Source: an uncultured Pelagibacteraceae bacterium
GTDB taxonomy: Bacteria > Pseudomonadota > Alphaproteobacteria > Pelagibacterales > Pelagibacteraceae
Length of the DNA: 64,000 nt
Reading direction: 5' to 3'
Assembly: GCA_902616645.1 (NCBI GenBank)
Contig: CACMTO010000006.1
Span: 1 to 64,000 of the forward strand
In this document: positions 1 through 9,768 of the stretch, one piece after another
Layout of the letters: each line of letters begins with the position of its first letter
Position numbering within the stretch: position 1 is the stretch's first letter
Program-made: the position numbers and the translations under genes
Notes under the pieces: model-generated
The model's database searches: none
Seen by the model: the letters and a program-made list of their open reading frames with translations, nothing else
Told to the model about the DNA's origin: nothing

Positions 1-1
1 T

Positions 2-649
2 GAAAACTTATTTAAAAATGGTGTTGACGTTATTACGACTGGCAACCATGTCTGGGATCAAAAAAATATAATGGATTTTATAAATAAGGAGAATAGATTA
101 TTAAGGCCAAAGAATTTATTTGAGCCTGCTCCAGGAAAAGGTTTTGAAATATTTAAAACAAAAAAAAACATTAAGGTTGGAGTTCTTAATTTGATGGGAA
201 ATGTTTTTATGAAAAAATGTGATGATGTTTTCGAGACCTCTAAAAAATTTATTGAATTATACAAATTAAAAAAGGATTATGATTTTCTAGTGGTTGATTT
301 TCATGGAGAAATAACAAGTGAAAAGAATGCGATAGGTCATTTCTTTGATGGAAAAGCTACACTAGTAGTTGGAACTCACACGCACATTCCTACAAATGAT
401 GCTAGACTTTTAGAAAATGGCACTGCTTATCAAACAGACGCAGGAATGTGTGGTGATTATGATTCTGTAATAGGAATGAATAAAGAAAACTCTATAAATA
501 GATTTATGAAAAAAGACTCGGTAAAGCATTTTCCTTCTTCGGGGGAAGCAACTTTAAGTGGTGTAATCGTAGACGGTGATATAAAAACAGGTTTAGCTAA
601 CAATGTTGAAAGTTATATTTTTGGAGGTCAGTTAAGTAAAAATAACTAG
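2..649 (+). CDS. YmdB/TIGR00282-family metallophosphoesterase, 5' end cut by window
   Basis: The reading frame is open from base 2, so the ATG at 71 in the ORF track is internal and the true start lies outside the window. The extra upstream codons supply the family signature TTGNHVWD. Further on are VDFHGE, VVGTHTHIPT and TDAGMCGD, which carry the His/Asp/Asn metal ligands of the calcineurin-like YmdB family. Family members act as cyclic nucleotide or 2',3'-cNMP phosphodiesterases; the substrate here cannot be told from sequence. Only 3 bases separate it from yebC, so the two are probably co-transcribed. The family call is firm and the biochemical role is not. Confidence 0.9.
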   Translation, partial: ENLFKNGVDVITTGNHVWDQKNIMDFINKENRLLRPKNLFEPAPGKGFEIFKTKKNIKVGVLNLMGNVFMKKCDDVFETSKKFIELYKLKKDYDFLVVDFHGEITSEKNAIGHFFDGKATLVVGTHTHIPTNDARLLENGTAYQTDAGMCGDYDSVIGMNKENSINRFMKKDSVKHFPSSGEATLSGVIVDGDIKTGLANNVESYIFGGQLSKNN

Positions 650-652
650 GTT

Positions 653-1375
653 ATGGCAGGTCATTCGCACTGGGCAGGGATTAAGCATAAAAAAAGCAAA
701 GCAGATAAACATAGGTCAAAAATTTTTTCTAAACTATCTAAAGAAATAACAGTAGCCGCAAAATTAGGAGATAAAGATCCTTCTATAAATGCCAGATTAA
801 GATCCGCAATACAATCTGCGAGATCTGCGAATATGCCAAAAGAAAACATTAAGAGGGCTATTGATAAATCTTCAGCTTATAATGATCTCAATTATGAAAA
901 TTTAAGGTATGAGGGTTTTGGCCCTGAAAAAGTAGCTGTAATAGTTGAAACACTAACAAACAACAAAAACCGAACTGCTGCTAACGTAAGGGCTATCTTT
1001 CAAAAAGCTGGTGGAAGTCTTGGAACACAAGGTTCTGCCTCTCATAATTTTAATCAAATAGGTATAATTAAAATATCTAAAAAAGAAATTTCAGAAGCCG
1101 ATATATTTGATTTAGCAATTGATTCAGGAGCTGATGAATGTAAATTTATAGATGAATTTCATGAAATCCAATGTAAAAAAGAGGACATTTATAAAGTAAA
1201 GAAAAAATTAGAAAATAAAATTGATAATTTCATTTCAACAGAAATTGAATGGGTTCCAATTAATGATATTAAAATCTCAAAAGAAAAAAGTCAGGATTTA
1301 ATTAATTTTTTTGAATCATTAGAGGAAGATGAAGATGTGCAAAATATATATTCAAATGCTAAGCTGGTAATTTAG
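653..1375 (+). CDS. yebC: YebC/PmpR-family protein
   Basis: This is a full-length (240 aa) YebC protein. The N-terminus MAGHSHWAGIKHKKSKAD is the family hallmark and is followed by the conserved SANMPKENI and YEGFGPEKVAVIVE segments. Family members are described as transcriptional regulators and, more recently, as translation factors that relieve ribosome stalling. No DNA target can be read from sequence. In many Alphaproteobacteria yebC lies directly upstream of ruvC, ruvA, ruvB and tolQ. Here it is followed at 3 bases by a RuvC-like gene and then by tolQ, which fits that ancestral order with deletions. Confidence 0.95.
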   Translation: MAGHSHWAGIKHKKSKADKHRSKIFSKLSKEITVAAKLGDKDPSINARLRSAIQSARSANMPKENIKRAIDKSSAYNDLNYENLRYEGFGPEKVAVIVETLTNNKNRTAANVRAIFQKAGGSLGTQGSASHNFNQIGIIKISKKEISEADIFDLAIDSGADECKFIDEFHEIQCKKEDIYKVKKKLENKIDNFISTEIEWVPINDIKISKEKSQDLINFFESLEEDEDVQNIYSNAKLVI

Positions 1376-1378
1376 AAT

Positions 1379-1873
1379 ATGCTAATTATAGGAATAGACC
1401 CTGGTATTTCTGGATCTGTCTGTTTTTTTCAAGATGGCAAAATCCTTCAAGTCATTGAAATGCCGACAATGATAGATGGTAAAAAAAAAAAGAGACAGGT
1501 AAATGGATCTCAAATTTATAATGAAATTTTAAAAAGAATTAATGAATTTGAAAAACAAAATGTAAGAGTCGTAATAGAGCAAGTATCTGCTATGCCTGGT
1601 CAAGGTGTTACTAGTATGTTTAATTTTGGACAATCTTTTGGTATTTTAAAGGGTATTTGTTCAGCTATGCAATTACCAATGTATTTTGTTAGACCCGCTA
1701 AATGGAAGAAGCACTACAACCTTATAAATTCTGATAAAGATGCGAGTCGAACAAGGGCAATAGAAATTTTTCCTTATTTTTCATCTCATTTATCAAAAAA
1801 GAAGGACTCCAATAAAGCTGATGCTATCCTAATTGCTAATTTTTATTATGAAACTTACAAAATTGAAGATTAA
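1379..1873 (+). CDS. RuvC-like Holliday-junction resolvase (RNase H fold)
   Basis: A 164-aa RNase H-fold nuclease. Acidic residues sit where RuvC enzymes need them: D7 in GIDPG, E67 in VVIEQ, and D143/D148 in KKDSNKADA. The body (MPTM, then VNG, EQVSAMPGQGVTSMFNFG, KWKK, DKDASR) resembles the alternative RuvC-like family found in Alphaproteobacteria and phages more than classical RuvC, whose first motif is GIDPGLxxTG. The expected activity is cleavage of four-way junctions. It sits between yebC and tolQ, the usual place of ruvCAB-ybgC, but ruvA, ruvB and ybgC are absent here. The fold call is strong; equivalence to cellular RuvC is inferred. Confidence 0.8.
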   Translation: MLIIGIDPGISGSVCFFQDGKILQVIEMPTMIDGKKKKRQVNGSQIYNEILKRINEFEKQNVRVVIEQVSAMPGQGVTSMFNFGQSFGILKGICSAMQLPMYFVRPAKWKKHYNLINSDKDASRTRAIEIFPYFSSHLSKKKDSNKADAILIANFYYETYKIED

Positions 1874-1924
1874 TTTTGAAATTTAAAGACAAATTCATGA
1901 CACATTTAAGTGTGAGAAGTCCTC

Positions 1925-2599
1925 ATGGAAGCTGATATTTCGACTCAGGCTGTAGGCCTGGCCTCTAGTGCAGATTTTTCTTTGATGAATTTATTCATCA
2001 GAGCTGACATCGTAGTGAAATCTGTAATAATCCTTTTAATAGCTTGTTCTATTTACTCATGGGCAGTGATTATAGAAAAATTTAGATTATTTAAAAAAAT
2101 TAATGAAACTACCGAAGAATTTGAAAAAAGATTTTGGAATTCTAAGTCAGCAGAAACATTCTATAATAACCTTCCAGCCAACTTAGATGATCCAATGGCT
2201 TTAATTTTTAGAGATGCGATGCAAAATTTATTAAAAAGAAGATCAAAAACTGATTTAAATAATAGAATAACAACTATGCTAGAAACAGGAATTGAAAAAC
2301 AAATGTCTAAAATCAGTAAAGGTTTTACTTTTTTAGCTACTGTGGGTTCAACAGCACCATTTATAGGTTTATTTGGTACTGTATGGGGTATAATGAATTC
2401 ATTTCAATCCATTGCTATTTCAAGAAACACAAGTTTGGCAATTGTTGCACCAGGGATTGCAGAGGCATTATTTGCAACTGCATTAGGTTTACTTGCAGCT
2501 ATACCAGCCGTAATTGCCTATAATAAATTTAATAATGATTCTATTAAATATTCTCAAAAATTAGAGAATTTTTCTAAAAGATTTTTAACAATAATTTAA
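1925..2599 (+). CDS. tolQ: TolQ, proton-channel subunit of the Tol-Pal system
   Basis: A 224-aa inner-membrane protein of the TolQ/ExbB/MotA family with the usual three membrane segments, at about residues 25-45, 135-160 and 170-200. The second and third contain the conserved VGSTAPFIGLFGTVWGIM and GIAEALFATALGLLAAIPA stretches that line the proton channel with TolR. It uses the proton motive force to drive TolA and keep the outer membrane attached during division. It is the first gene of a complete tolQRAB-pal-cpoB set; the stop codon is one base before tolR. A 51-base gap separates it from the RuvC-like gene, where ybgC might be expected. Confidence 0.96.
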   Translation: MEADISTQAVGLASSADFSLMNLFIRADIVVKSVIILLIACSIYSWAVIIEKFRLFKKINETTEEFEKRFWNSKSAETFYNNLPANLDDPMALIFRDAMQNLLKRRSKTDLNNRITTMLETGIEKQMSKISKGFTFLATVGSTAPFIGLFGTVWGIMNSFQSIAISRNTSLAIVAPGIAEALFATALGLLAAIPAVIAYNKFNNDSIKYSQKLENFSKRFLTII

Positions 2600-2600
2600 A

Positions 2601-3017
2601 ATGGCCTTTAAATTTAATCGTTCATCTAAAGAACCTATGAGTGAAATAAATGTCACGCCATTTGTTGATGTTATGTTAGTACTGCTTATAATCTTTATGG
2701 TTACAGCACCACTTTTAACAGTAGGTGTTCAAGTTGATCTCCCAGAGAGTTCAGCAGATTCTCTTCCAGAGGAACAAGAACCTCTTACTCTTACTATTAA
2801 CTCTAAAGGTGAAATATTTATTCAAGAGTCCAAAGTAAAATATGATAAAATTATCGCTAAAGTTTTAGCAGTTTCAAAGAATAGAACGGATACAAGGATA
2901 TACGTAAGAGGTGATAAAACAATTAATTATGGAAGAGTACTTGAAATTATGGGTTTACTCTCTGGTGCTGGCTTTACTAAAGTTGCTTTAATATCAGAAC
3001 CATATAAAGAGAGGTAA
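2601..3017 (+). CDS. tolR: TolR, Tol-Pal proton-channel partner
   Basis: A 138-aa ExbD/TolR protein. It has a short cytoplasmic N-terminus, then the family motif INVTPFVDVMLVLLIIFMV, a single membrane helix carrying the essential channel aspartate. The remainder is a small periplasmic domain of about 95 residues ending in the typical MGLLSGAGFTKVALISE. With TolQ it converts proton flow into movement of TolA. The start lies one base after the tolQ stop, so translation is probably coupled. Length and motifs are normal. Confidence 0.96.
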   Translation: MAFKFNRSSKEPMSEINVTPFVDVMLVLLIIFMVTAPLLTVGVQVDLPESSADSLPEEQEPLTLTINSKGEIFIQESKVKYDKIIAKVLAVSKNRTDTRIYVRGDKTINYGRVLEIMGLLSGAGFTKVALISEPYKER

Positions 3018-3022
3018 CTTTT

Positions 3023-3832
3023 GTGAATAGAAGCATTATCATTTCTTCTGTTTTACACATTTTATTGATTATGATTACAGCTATAAGTTTACCATTTCTA
3101 GCCAAAAAACCGATAGACTTACCACCAATCGTTTCTGTTGAATTGATCCAGATCTCTGAAAAGACAAATATCCCATTTGCACCAAAAGCAAAAAAAATTA
3201 TTGAAAAAATAAAAGAAAAAGAAAAAAAGTTAGTTTCTGAGCAAGCACCACCAAAAAAAGTGAAAAAAATTAAGCCTGATTCAGTTCCAATGCCTGATGA
3301 TAAGATAAAAAAGGTTGAAAAGATTAAAGAGGAAAAACAAAACCCAGAAAAAATTGACAATGAAGTAAAACAAGTCTCTGAGTTTGAAAAAAAAGAGATA
3401 TTTGATCCAAATAATATTGCAGCGTTAATAGACAAATCCAAAATAGAAAATGCTGAAAAGATAAAAAAAACAGATAAGATTACTCAAGATCAACAAAGAA
3501 GCGTTGAAAACGTTGGTTTATCTTTAAGTGAAGAGGATGCATTAAAAGCACAAATTTTTGGATGTTGGAGTATTCCTTTAGGACTGCCATATAACGAAAA
3601 CTTATTAGTTAGAATTAAACTGGAATTAAACCCAGATGGAACTGTACAACAGTCAGAAATACTAGATCACGCTAGAATGAATAAACCTGGTCAAGGTTTC
3701 TATAAAGTTTTAGCGGAAAGTGCTTTAAGAGCTATAAAATTGTGTCAACCTTTAAGGGTACCAACTACTGGTTATGAAAGATGGAAAGAGTTGCAATTAA
3801 ATTTTGATGCAAGGGAAATGTTAGAGGGTTAA
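3023..3832 (+). CDS. tolA: TolA, periplasm-spanning Tol-Pal protein
   Basis: Begins with GTG five bases after tolR. Residues 5-27 form one membrane helix. Residues about 40-165 are extremely rich in Lys, Glu and Pro, as expected for the long helical domain II of TolA. Residues about 175-269 form the C-terminal domain (GCWSIP, VRIKLELNPDGTV, then ALRAIKLCQPLRVP) that contacts Pal and TolB. TolA links the TolQR motor to the outer membrane. The protein is shorter (269 aa) than the enterobacterial one, mainly through a shorter linker. Identification rests on the C-terminal domain and position in the operon. Confidence 0.93.
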   Translation: MNRSIIISSVLHILLIMITAISLPFLAKKPIDLPPIVSVELIQISEKTNIPFAPKAKKIIEKIKEKEKKLVSEQAPPKKVKKIKPDSVPMPDDKIKKVEKIKEEKQNPEKIDNEVKQVSEFEKKEIFDPNNIAALIDKSKIENAEKIKKTDKITQDQQRSVENVGLSLSEEDALKAQIFGCWSIPLGLPYNENLLVRIKLELNPDGTVQQSEILDHARMNKPGQGFYKVLAESALRAIKLCQPLRVPTTGYERWKELQLNFDAREMLEG

Positions 3833-3838
3833 TATAAT

Positions 3839-5182
3839 ATGATGTTTAGAACACTATTTATTTTTTCACTAATATTCATCCCAATTAAGGTTATGGCCCT
3901 AATTGAAGTTGACATTACAAGAGGAAACTTAAATCCACTACCCATTGCTGTTTCACCTTTGTCAATTGATGAAAACTCAAAGAAAAACTTTCAAAAAATT
4001 CTTAAAAAAAAAAATATTGGTTCCGAAATTTCTAAAGTTGTTGAGAAAAATTTAAAAACCTCAGGACTTTTCAATCCACTTAACAAAGATGCATTTTTAC
4101 AATCTCCTGATATAGCAAATTTGAAACCTCGGTTCGAAGATTGGAATTTAATAAAAGCTCAAGCATTAATTACTGGCAAAGTAGAGTTTATTGATGAAAA
4201 GTTAAGAGTTGAGTTTAGATTATGGGATGTGCTTGCCGGTAAAGAAATGATGGCTTTAGCATTTACGACTGTACCAGAAAATTGGAGGAGAGTTGGCCAC
4301 ATAATTACCGATAAAGTATATCAAAGATTAACTGGCGAGGAAGGTTATTTTGATACAAGGATAATTTACGTTGCAGAGGAAGGTCCAAAAACAAGAAGAG
4401 TAAAAAAATTAGCAATTATGGATCAAGATGGTTCAAATAATAAATTTTTAACGCTAGGTAATGAACTTGTCTTAACACCTAGATTTAATCCCAATAGTCA
4501 AATGGTAACATACTTATCTTATTTTAGAAATTTACCAAGAGTTTATCTTTTAGATATTGAAACAGGAACACAAGAAGTAGTCGGTGATTTCCCAGGTATG
4601 ACTTTTGCTCCAAGGTTCTCACCAGATGGAAAAAAAATAATTATGAGTTTTGCAAAAGATGGGAATTCCGATATTTATACTATGGATTTAGAAAATAGAA
4701 TTGTTGAAAAAATAACAAACCATCCATCTATTGATACATCGCCATCATATTCCCCAGATGGAAAGTTTATTTCATTTAATTCTGATAGAAGTGGTTATCA
4801 GCAAATTTATGTAATGAGAAGTGATGGAAGTAATGTTAAAAGAATCTCTTTTGGTAAAGGATTGTATGGTACACCTGTATGGTCTCCAAGAGGAGACTTA
4901 ATTGCATTTACAAAACTTCATAAAGGAAAATTTTATATTGGTGTTATGAGAACTGATGGTAGTGGTGAAAGATTATTAACTGAAAATTTTTATCAAGAGG
5001 CCCCATCATGGTCTCCTAATGGACGAGTATTAATTTTTTATAGGGAAACAAAGACTGACGATAAAGGTGAGGGTTTTTCAGCCAAATTATGGTCTATTGA
5101 TTTAACTGGATATAATGAGAGGCTTGTTAACACTCCCACAGATGCTTCTGACCCATCATGGTCATCTTTATTAAGCAATTAA
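3839..5182 (+). CDS. tolB: TolB, periplasmic beta-propeller of the Tol-Pal system
   Basis: A 447-aa exported protein with an N-terminal signal peptide (hydrophobic core in residues 4-20, likely cleavage after VMA). An N-terminal alpha/beta domain runs to about residue 165. It is followed by propeller blades marked by repeated motifs such as [30 protein letters not shown] and [10 protein letters not shown]. TolB shuttles between Pal and TolA in the periplasm. Length is normal. It is followed by about 85 bases before the likely pal start, the first sizeable gap in the operon. Confidence 0.96.
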   Translation: MMFRTLFIFSLIFIPIKVMALIEVDITRGNLNPLPIAVSPLSIDENSKKNFQKILKKKNIGSEISKVVEKNLKTSGLFNPLNKDAFLQSPDIANLKPRFEDWNLIKAQALITGKVEFIDEKLRVEFRLWDVLAGKEMMALAFTTVPENWRRVGHIITDKVYQRLTGEEGYFDTRIIYVAEEGPKTRRVKKLAIMDQDGSNNKFLTLGNELVLTPRFNPNSQMVTYLSYFRNLPRVYLLDIETGTQEVVGDFPGMTFAPRFSPDGKKIIMSFAKDGNSDIYTMDLENRIVEKITNHPSIDTSPSYSPDGKFISFNSDRSGYQQIYVMRSDGSNVKRISFGKGLYGTPVWSPRGDLIAFTKLHKGKFYIGVMRTDGSGERLLTENFYQEAPSWSPNGRVLIFYRETKTDDKGEGFSAKLWSIDLTGYNERLVNTPTDASDPSWSSLLSN

Positions 5183-5267
5183 ACAGTATTATCTTGATTT
5201 TTTAACTTGAAACATCTAATTAGTTGTGAAAAACTTAAGTATTAGAAATATTGATCAAGGAGCAATA

Positions 5268-5747
5268 ATGAAATTAAACAAAATTTTTAAAAACGCTTTT
5301 TTAGTAACAGTTGCTTGCCTATTTTTATCTGCTTGTGCAACATCTAAAAAATCGACAGGTCAAATGCAAGGTGACGTTTACACTGGGAAAGATACTGTAG
5401 AGTATTTAGCATCAGGAGTTCCAGATAGAGTATTCTTTGCTACAAATGAATCAGTATTAACTACTGCTTCGAGAGAAACTTTAAGAAAGCAAGCTGCGTG
5501 GTTAAGAAAAAATTCTAAAATCACAATTGTTTTAGAAGGTCATGCTGATGAAAGAGGGACTAGAGAATACAACTTGGCGCTTGGAGAAAGAAGAGCCAAC
5601 GCTGCAAAAGATTATTTAATGACATATGGTATCTCTTCAGACCGAATTTCTGTTCTAAGTTATGGAAAAGAGAGACCTGTTGACTCAGGATCTAATCCGT
5701 TATCTTGGTCAAAAAACAGAAGATCAGTAACAGTAAAAGCAAATTAA
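5268..5747 (+). CDS. pal: Pal, peptidoglycan-associated outer-membrane lipoprotein
   Basis: The track starts this ORF at a GTG (5226). The ATG at 5268 is preferred because AAGGAG (5257-5262) lies five bases before it and the resulting N-terminus is a clean lipoprotein signal with lipobox LSAC (lipidated Cys23). The mature part is an OmpA-like peptidoglycan-binding domain with EGHADERGTREYNLALGERRA. Pal anchors the outer membrane to the cell wall and is the target of TolB and TolA. A strong intrinsic terminator follows directly. Confidence 0.96.
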   Translation: MKLNKIFKNAFLVTVACLFLSACATSKKSTGQMQGDVYTGKDTVEYLASGVPDRVFFATNESVLTTASRETLRKQAAWLRKNSKITIVLEGHADERGTREYNLALGERRANAAKDYLMTYGISSDRISVLSYGKERPVDSGSNPLSWSKNRRSVTVKAN

Positions 5748-5760
5748 TTTTTAATTTAAA

Positions 5761-5799
5761 AAGACCCTTAATTGTTAATCTTTTAAGGGTCTTTTTTTT
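5761..5799 (+). terminator. Intrinsic terminator after pal
   Basis: AAGACCCTTAA (5761-5771) pairs perfectly with TTAAGGGTCTT (5783-5793) around an 11-base loop. The T-run continues to 5799. It ends the tolQRAB-pal transcript, so cpoB downstream probably depends on read-through or its own promoter. Confidence 0.93.
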
Positions 5800-5826
5800 G
5801 CCATTATTTTAATCATAACCTTTTTA

Positions 5827-6810
5827 ATGAAACAATTTTTTAACACTGTATTAATAAAAATTATCTTTTTTATTTATATCTTTTCATATTCAGTTTCTTT
5901 TTCAGATAATCACAACATATATGATACTTTAGAACAACTTCAAAAAGATATCAAAACTCTAGAAAAAGCAGTTTATTCAGGTTCAATTAATTTAAACAAC
6001 AACAACTTATCGAGTAACTCTAGTGTGAATTCAGAGGATGTATTAACCAGGCACTTATTGAAGCTTTCAGAAATTGAAAGTCAGTTTCAACAATTAACAA
6101 ATAAATTTGAGGAAATTAATTTTAAGTTAGACAAATTATCTAATAGAATGTCAAAAATTCAAGCTGATAACCAAGTCAGATTTCAAGATTTAGAAAATAA
6201 TACTTCCTCAGAGGAAAATATTCAAAAAGTAAAAAAAACAAAAACCAATGAGACTGAAATTTTACCAGGTAGTTCAAAGCCACAGGATCTAGGCTCAATA
6301 TCTTACAAAGATAACAAAACAAATGAAACAACTCAACAAACTCAATCGATAGATACAACTGCAACAATCATAACAGAGACTTTTCAAACTGAAGAAAAAA
6401 TTCTTCCAAGTGAATCTCCAGAAAATCAATATCAGTTTGCAACAAGCTTTTTAAAAGTTGGAGACTATTCTACTGCAGAGAGAGCATTTAGAGAGTTTGT
6501 AATAACAAATCCTGATCATGATTTAGCAGGTAATGCTCAATATTGGTATGCAGAAACTTTTAGAATTAGACAACTTTTTACAGATGCAGCTTCTGCATAT
6601 TTAGAAGGATATCAAAAATATCCTAAAGGTGAAAAAGCTCCTATAAATTTATTAAAGCTTGGTGTATCAATGGTTCAAATTGGTGAAAAAGATCAGGGAT
6701 GTAAAATGATAAATGGCGTGGCAAAGCAATATCCCAACGCAAGTCAATCAGTGATACAAAAAGCAAAATATGAGTCTCAAAAATTCGAGTGCAAAAAACA
6801 AAATTCCTAG
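5827..6810 (+). CDS. cpoB: CpoB/YbgF, Tol-Pal-associated periplasmic TPR protein
   Basis: A 327-aa exported protein. Residues 1-27 look like a signal peptide. Residues about 65-115 form a coiled coil rich in Leu/Glu/Lys, the trimerisation helix of the family. A Thr/Gln-rich linker follows, then C-terminal tetratricopeptide repeats from about 205 (YQFATSFLKVGDYSTAERAFREF and the following pairs). CpoB coordinates Tol-Pal with peptidoglycan synthesis. It lies directly after pal, as usual, but behind the terminator. Its 3' end overlaps tilS by 41 bases. Confidence 0.92.
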   Translation: MKQFFNTVLIKIIFFIYIFSYSVSFSDNHNIYDTLEQLQKDIKTLEKAVYSGSINLNNNNLSSNSSVNSEDVLTRHLLKLSEIESQFQQLTNKFEEINFKLDKLSNRMSKIQADNQVRFQDLENNTSSEENIQKVKKTKTNETEILPGSSKPQDLGSISYKDNKTNETTQQTQSIDTTATIITETFQTEEKILPSESPENQYQFATSFLKVGDYSTAERAFREFVITNPDHDLAGNAQYWYAETFRIRQLFTDAASAYLEGYQKYPKGEKAPINLLKLGVSMVQIGEKDQGCKMINGVAKQYPNASQSVIQKAKYESQKFECKKQNS

Positions 6811-7798
6811 ACTTTTAAAAGATCATTTAAATGATAGAAAAATTAATCAAGTTTATAAAAGTTTTGAAAAGTCTTTAGATACGAATAAAAATTTTGTAGT
6901 GGCAGTTTCTGGTGGACCAGATAGTTTAGCACTAGCATTTTTGGCTAAAATTTACTCCTTAAAAAAAGGACTATCCCCAAAATATCTCATTGTAGATCAT
7001 AAACTTAGACCTGAATCTACTAAAGAAGCAAAATTAGTTAAACATCTACTAAAAAGTTTTTTAATTAAGGGTGAGATTTTGACATGGAGGGGAAAAAAGC
7101 CATCAAAAAATATACAATCTATAGCAAGAAAAAAAAGATTTGAGTTAATTTTCAAAACTTGTGAAAAATATAAAATTAAAAATATTTTACTGGGTCATCA
7201 TTTGGATGATTTATTTGAAAATTTTTTTATAAGACTAACTCGAGGTAGTGGTTTAAAGGGCTTAGTTTCTCTAGATATAAAAAGTATGATAGATAGTAAA
7301 AATTTATTAAGACCTTTGTTGTATCAAAATAAGAAAGATTTAGAGTATATATCAAGTCAAGTTTTTGGTTTTTATGTTCAAGATCCTTCAAATGATGAAG
7401 ATAAATATCAAAGAACCAAAATTAGAAAATTGATTGAAGATCTAAAAAAAAATGGTTTAGACAAAAAAAAATTTATTAAATCAGTTAACAACTTAAAATT
7501 TTCTAATAAGGTTATTAATTTTTATGTAAATAAAAACTTTAAAGAAAACACTTATTTTTTAAAAAAAAGCAACCAACTAATTTTAAATAATGAATTCTTT
7601 CAACAACCTGATGAGATAATTTTTAGGTCATTATCCGACTCACTAAAGCTGGTAGGTAAAAAGTTCTATTCTGTGAGAGGGAAAAAATTAGACAAAATTA
7701 TAAGGGATATTAAAAAAATTGGGATATTTAGGCAAACTTTAGGTGGCTGTATTATTGAAAAAGTCAATCAGACAGTAATAATTAGAGAAGAATATTAA
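6770..7798 (+). CDS. tilS: tRNA(Ile)-lysidine synthase
   Basis: A PP-loop ATPase with VAVSGGPDSLALA (P-loop at residues 47-52), the HHLDDLFENFFIRLTRGSG segment and the RPLL motif, all diagnostic of TilS. It adds lysine to C34 of the AUA-reading tRNA-Ile, which makes it essential. At 342 aa it is shorter than the E. coli enzyme (about 430 aa), so the C-terminal tRNA-binding domains are reduced. The ATG start at 6770 lies inside cpoB. Gene order cpoB-tilS-ftsH is the common alphaproteobacterial one. Confidence 0.93.
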   Translation: MSLKNSSAKNKIPRLLKDHLNDRKINQVYKSFEKSLDTNKNFVVAVSGGPDSLALAFLAKIYSLKKGLSPKYLIVDHKLRPESTKEAKLVKHLLKSFLIKGEILTWRGKKPSKNIQSIARKKRFELIFKTCEKYKIKNILLGHHLDDLFENFFIRLTRGSGLKGLVSLDIKSMIDSKNLLRPLLYQNKKDLEYISSQVFGFYVQDPSNDEDKYQRTKIRKLIEDLKKNGLDKKKFIKSVNNLKFSNKVINFYVNKNFKENTYFLKKSNQLILNNEFFQQPDEIIFRSLSDSLKLVGKKFYSVRGKKLDKIIRDIKKIGIFRQTLGGCIIEKVNQTVIIREEY

Positions 7799-7861
7799 TT
7801 TGATGCGACATTATCCTAAATTGCCACTTGTTTAATTGGAAATAATTCTTATTTTATATCT

Positions 7862-9763
7862 ATGAATTTAAAAAATTTAGCAATGTGGGCAATAATAGTT
7901 TTCCTAACTATTGGTCTCTATAATATGTTTAAAAATCCTCAGACTAATACGAGGGGCGGAAATCAAGTAATATTCTCTGAATTTTTGAAATCTGTTGACA
8001 ATGGAGAAGTTGTTGAGGTTAAAATTCAAGGTAATAATATTCAGGGAGTTTATTCTAATGGCAAAAATTTTAAGACTTACTCTCCTAATGACCCAAATTT
8101 AATTGAAAAACTATCTGATAAAGGCGTCAGTATTTCGGCAGCTCCTATTGATGAAAAAATGCCATCACTTTTTGGTGTTTTACTTTCCTGGTTTCCAATG
8201 TTGTTATTAATTGCAGTTTGGATTTTCTTTATGAGACAAATGCAAGGCGGAAAAGGCGGAGCAATGGGATTTGGAAGATCAAAAGCAAAAATGATGAATG
8301 AGCTCAAAGGTAAAGTGACCTTTAATGATGTAGCGGGTGTAGAAGAAGCAAAAGAAGAGGTAGAAGAAATTGTTGAGTTTCTAAAAGATCCAAAAAAATT
8401 TAGTAGATTAGGTGGTAAAATTCCAAGAGGAGCATTGTTAGTTGGGCCTCCGGGAACAGGGAAAACTTTATTAGCTAGAGCCATTGCAGGTGAAGCTGGT
8501 GTTCCTTTTTTTACGATTTCAGGATCTGATTTTGTTGAAATGTTTGTTGGTGTTGGAGCATCTAGAGTAAGGGATATGTTTGAACAAGGTAAAAAAAATT
8601 CTCCATGTATAATTTTTATAGATGAAATTGATGCAGTAGGAAGAAGTCGAGGAGCAGGACTAGGCGGGGGGAATGATGAAAGAGAGCAAACTCTTAACCA
8701 GCTTTTAGTTGAAATGGATGGCTTCGATACTAATGAAGGAGTTATAATAATTGCTGCAACAAACAGACCTGATGTTTTAGATCCAGCGCTATTAAGACCT
8801 GGTAGATTTGATAGACAAGTAGTTGTTTCAAATCCAGATATAATTGGTAGAGAGAAGATCCTCAAGGTTCACGTTAAAAAAATTAAGATGTCACCTGATG
8901 TAAATTTAAGAACAATAGCAAGAGGAACGCCTGGATTTTCTGGTGCAGACCTTGCGAATTTGGTAAATGAGTCAGCTTTGTTAGCTGCACGAAAAAATAA
9001 AAGAATTGTTACACTAAATGAATTTGAGGAAGCCAAAGACAAGGTGATGATGGGGGCAGAAAGAAGGTCTATGGTTATGACTGAGGATGAAAAGAAATTA
9101 ACCGCATATCATGAAGGGGGACATGCTTTAGTGTCATTTAATATGCCTAGTTACGACCCAATTCATAAAGCAACGATTATTCCTAGGGGTCGTGCTTTAG
9201 GTATGGTAATGAATTTACCTGAAAGAGATAAACATGGATATTCAATTAAATATCTTAAGGCTAGACTTGCAGTATGTTTTGGTGGAAGAGTTGCTGAAGA
9301 GGTAATTTTTGGAAAAGATAATATTTCTACTGGTGCAGGAGGTGGAAATGGATCAGACATTAACCAAGCCACTCAATTAGCTAGAGCTATGGTTACCAAA
9401 TATGGAATGAGTGAGGAAATGGGTCCCGTTGAATACGGAGAAAACCAAGAAGAGGTATTTTTAGGCAGATCAGTAACTCAAACCCAGTCAGTTTCTGAGG
9501 AAGTAGCACAAAAAATAGATATGGAAATAAGAAAATTAGTAGATGAAGGTTATAATAAAGCAAGACAAATTTTAACAGAAAAAATTGATGATCTTCATAA
9601 AATTGCCAAAGCTTTAATGACTTATGAGACTTTGACTGGAGAAGAGATTGAAAATATAATAAATAAAAATATTTATCCAGCAGACAAACAAGACTTAAAA
9701 GTTGATGATGAAAAAGGTTCTGCTTTAACTGCTATGGGTCTTAAACCGAAAATCGTTCATTAA
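7862..9763 (+). CDS. ftsH: FtsH, membrane-bound ATP-dependent zinc protease
   Basis: A 633-aa AAA+ protease. Two membrane helices at about 5-22 and 103-125 flank a periplasmic domain. The AAA domain has Walker A GPPGTGKT (about 194-201), Walker [16 protein letters not shown] and an SRH region ending [11 protein letters not shown]. The peptidase domain carries the zinc motif HEGGH (417-421) and the third ligand region. FtsH degrades misassembled membrane proteins and short-lived regulators such as sigma-32 and LpxC. The HExxH motif is intact although the usual Ala is Gly. It follows tilS after 63 bases. Confidence 0.97.
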   Translation: MNLKNLAMWAIIVFLTIGLYNMFKNPQTNTRGGNQVIFSEFLKSVDNGEVVEVKIQGNNIQGVYSNGKNFKTYSPNDPNLIEKLSDKGVSISAAPIDEKMPSLFGVLLSWFPMLLLIAVWIFFMRQMQGGKGGAMGFGRSKAKMMNELKGKVTFNDVAGVEEAKEEVEEIVEFLKDPKKFSRLGGKIPRGALLVGPPGTGKTLLARAIAGEAGVPFFTISGSDFVEMFVGVGASRVRDMFEQGKKNSPCIIFIDEIDAVGRSRGAGLGGGNDEREQTLNQLLVEMDGFDTNEGVIIIAATNRPDVLDPALLRPGRFDRQVVVSNPDIIGREKILKVHVKKIKMSPDVNLRTIARGTPGFSGADLANLVNESALLAARKNKRIVTLNEFEEAKDKVMMGAERRSMVMTEDEKKLTAYHEGGHALVSFNMPSYDPIHKATIIPRGRALGMVMNLPERDKHGYSIKYLKARLAVCFGGRVAEEVIFGKDNISTGAGGGNGSDINQATQLARAMVTKYGMSEEMGPVEYGENQEEVFLGRSVTQTQSVSEEVAQKIDMEIRKLVDEGYNKARQILTEKIDDLHKIAKALMTYETLTGEEIENIINKNIYPADKQDLKVDDEKGSALTAMGLKPKIVH

Positions 9764-9768
9764 AATTA

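Noticed and set aside
1897-1935. Possible 12-aa leader ORF overlapping the tolQ start
   Set aside because: No SD sequence and no recognisable peptide; such short frames are frequent by chance.
7799-7861. Heat-shock promoter before ftsH
   Set aside because: No acceptable sigma-32 -35/-10 pair could be read in the 63-base gap, so no regulatory claim is made.
8077-8865. 262-aa minus-strand ORF opposite ftsH
   Set aside because: Shadow of the ftsH coding strand: Ser/Pro/Ile-rich translation with no motifs. The same reasoning removes the other antisense ORFs in the track, such as 2977-3441, 11804-12160 and 42243-42632.
9110-9124. HEGGH instead of the usual HEAGH in FtsH
   Set aside because: HExxH ligands and the catalytic Glu are intact; a neutral substitution, not a defect.
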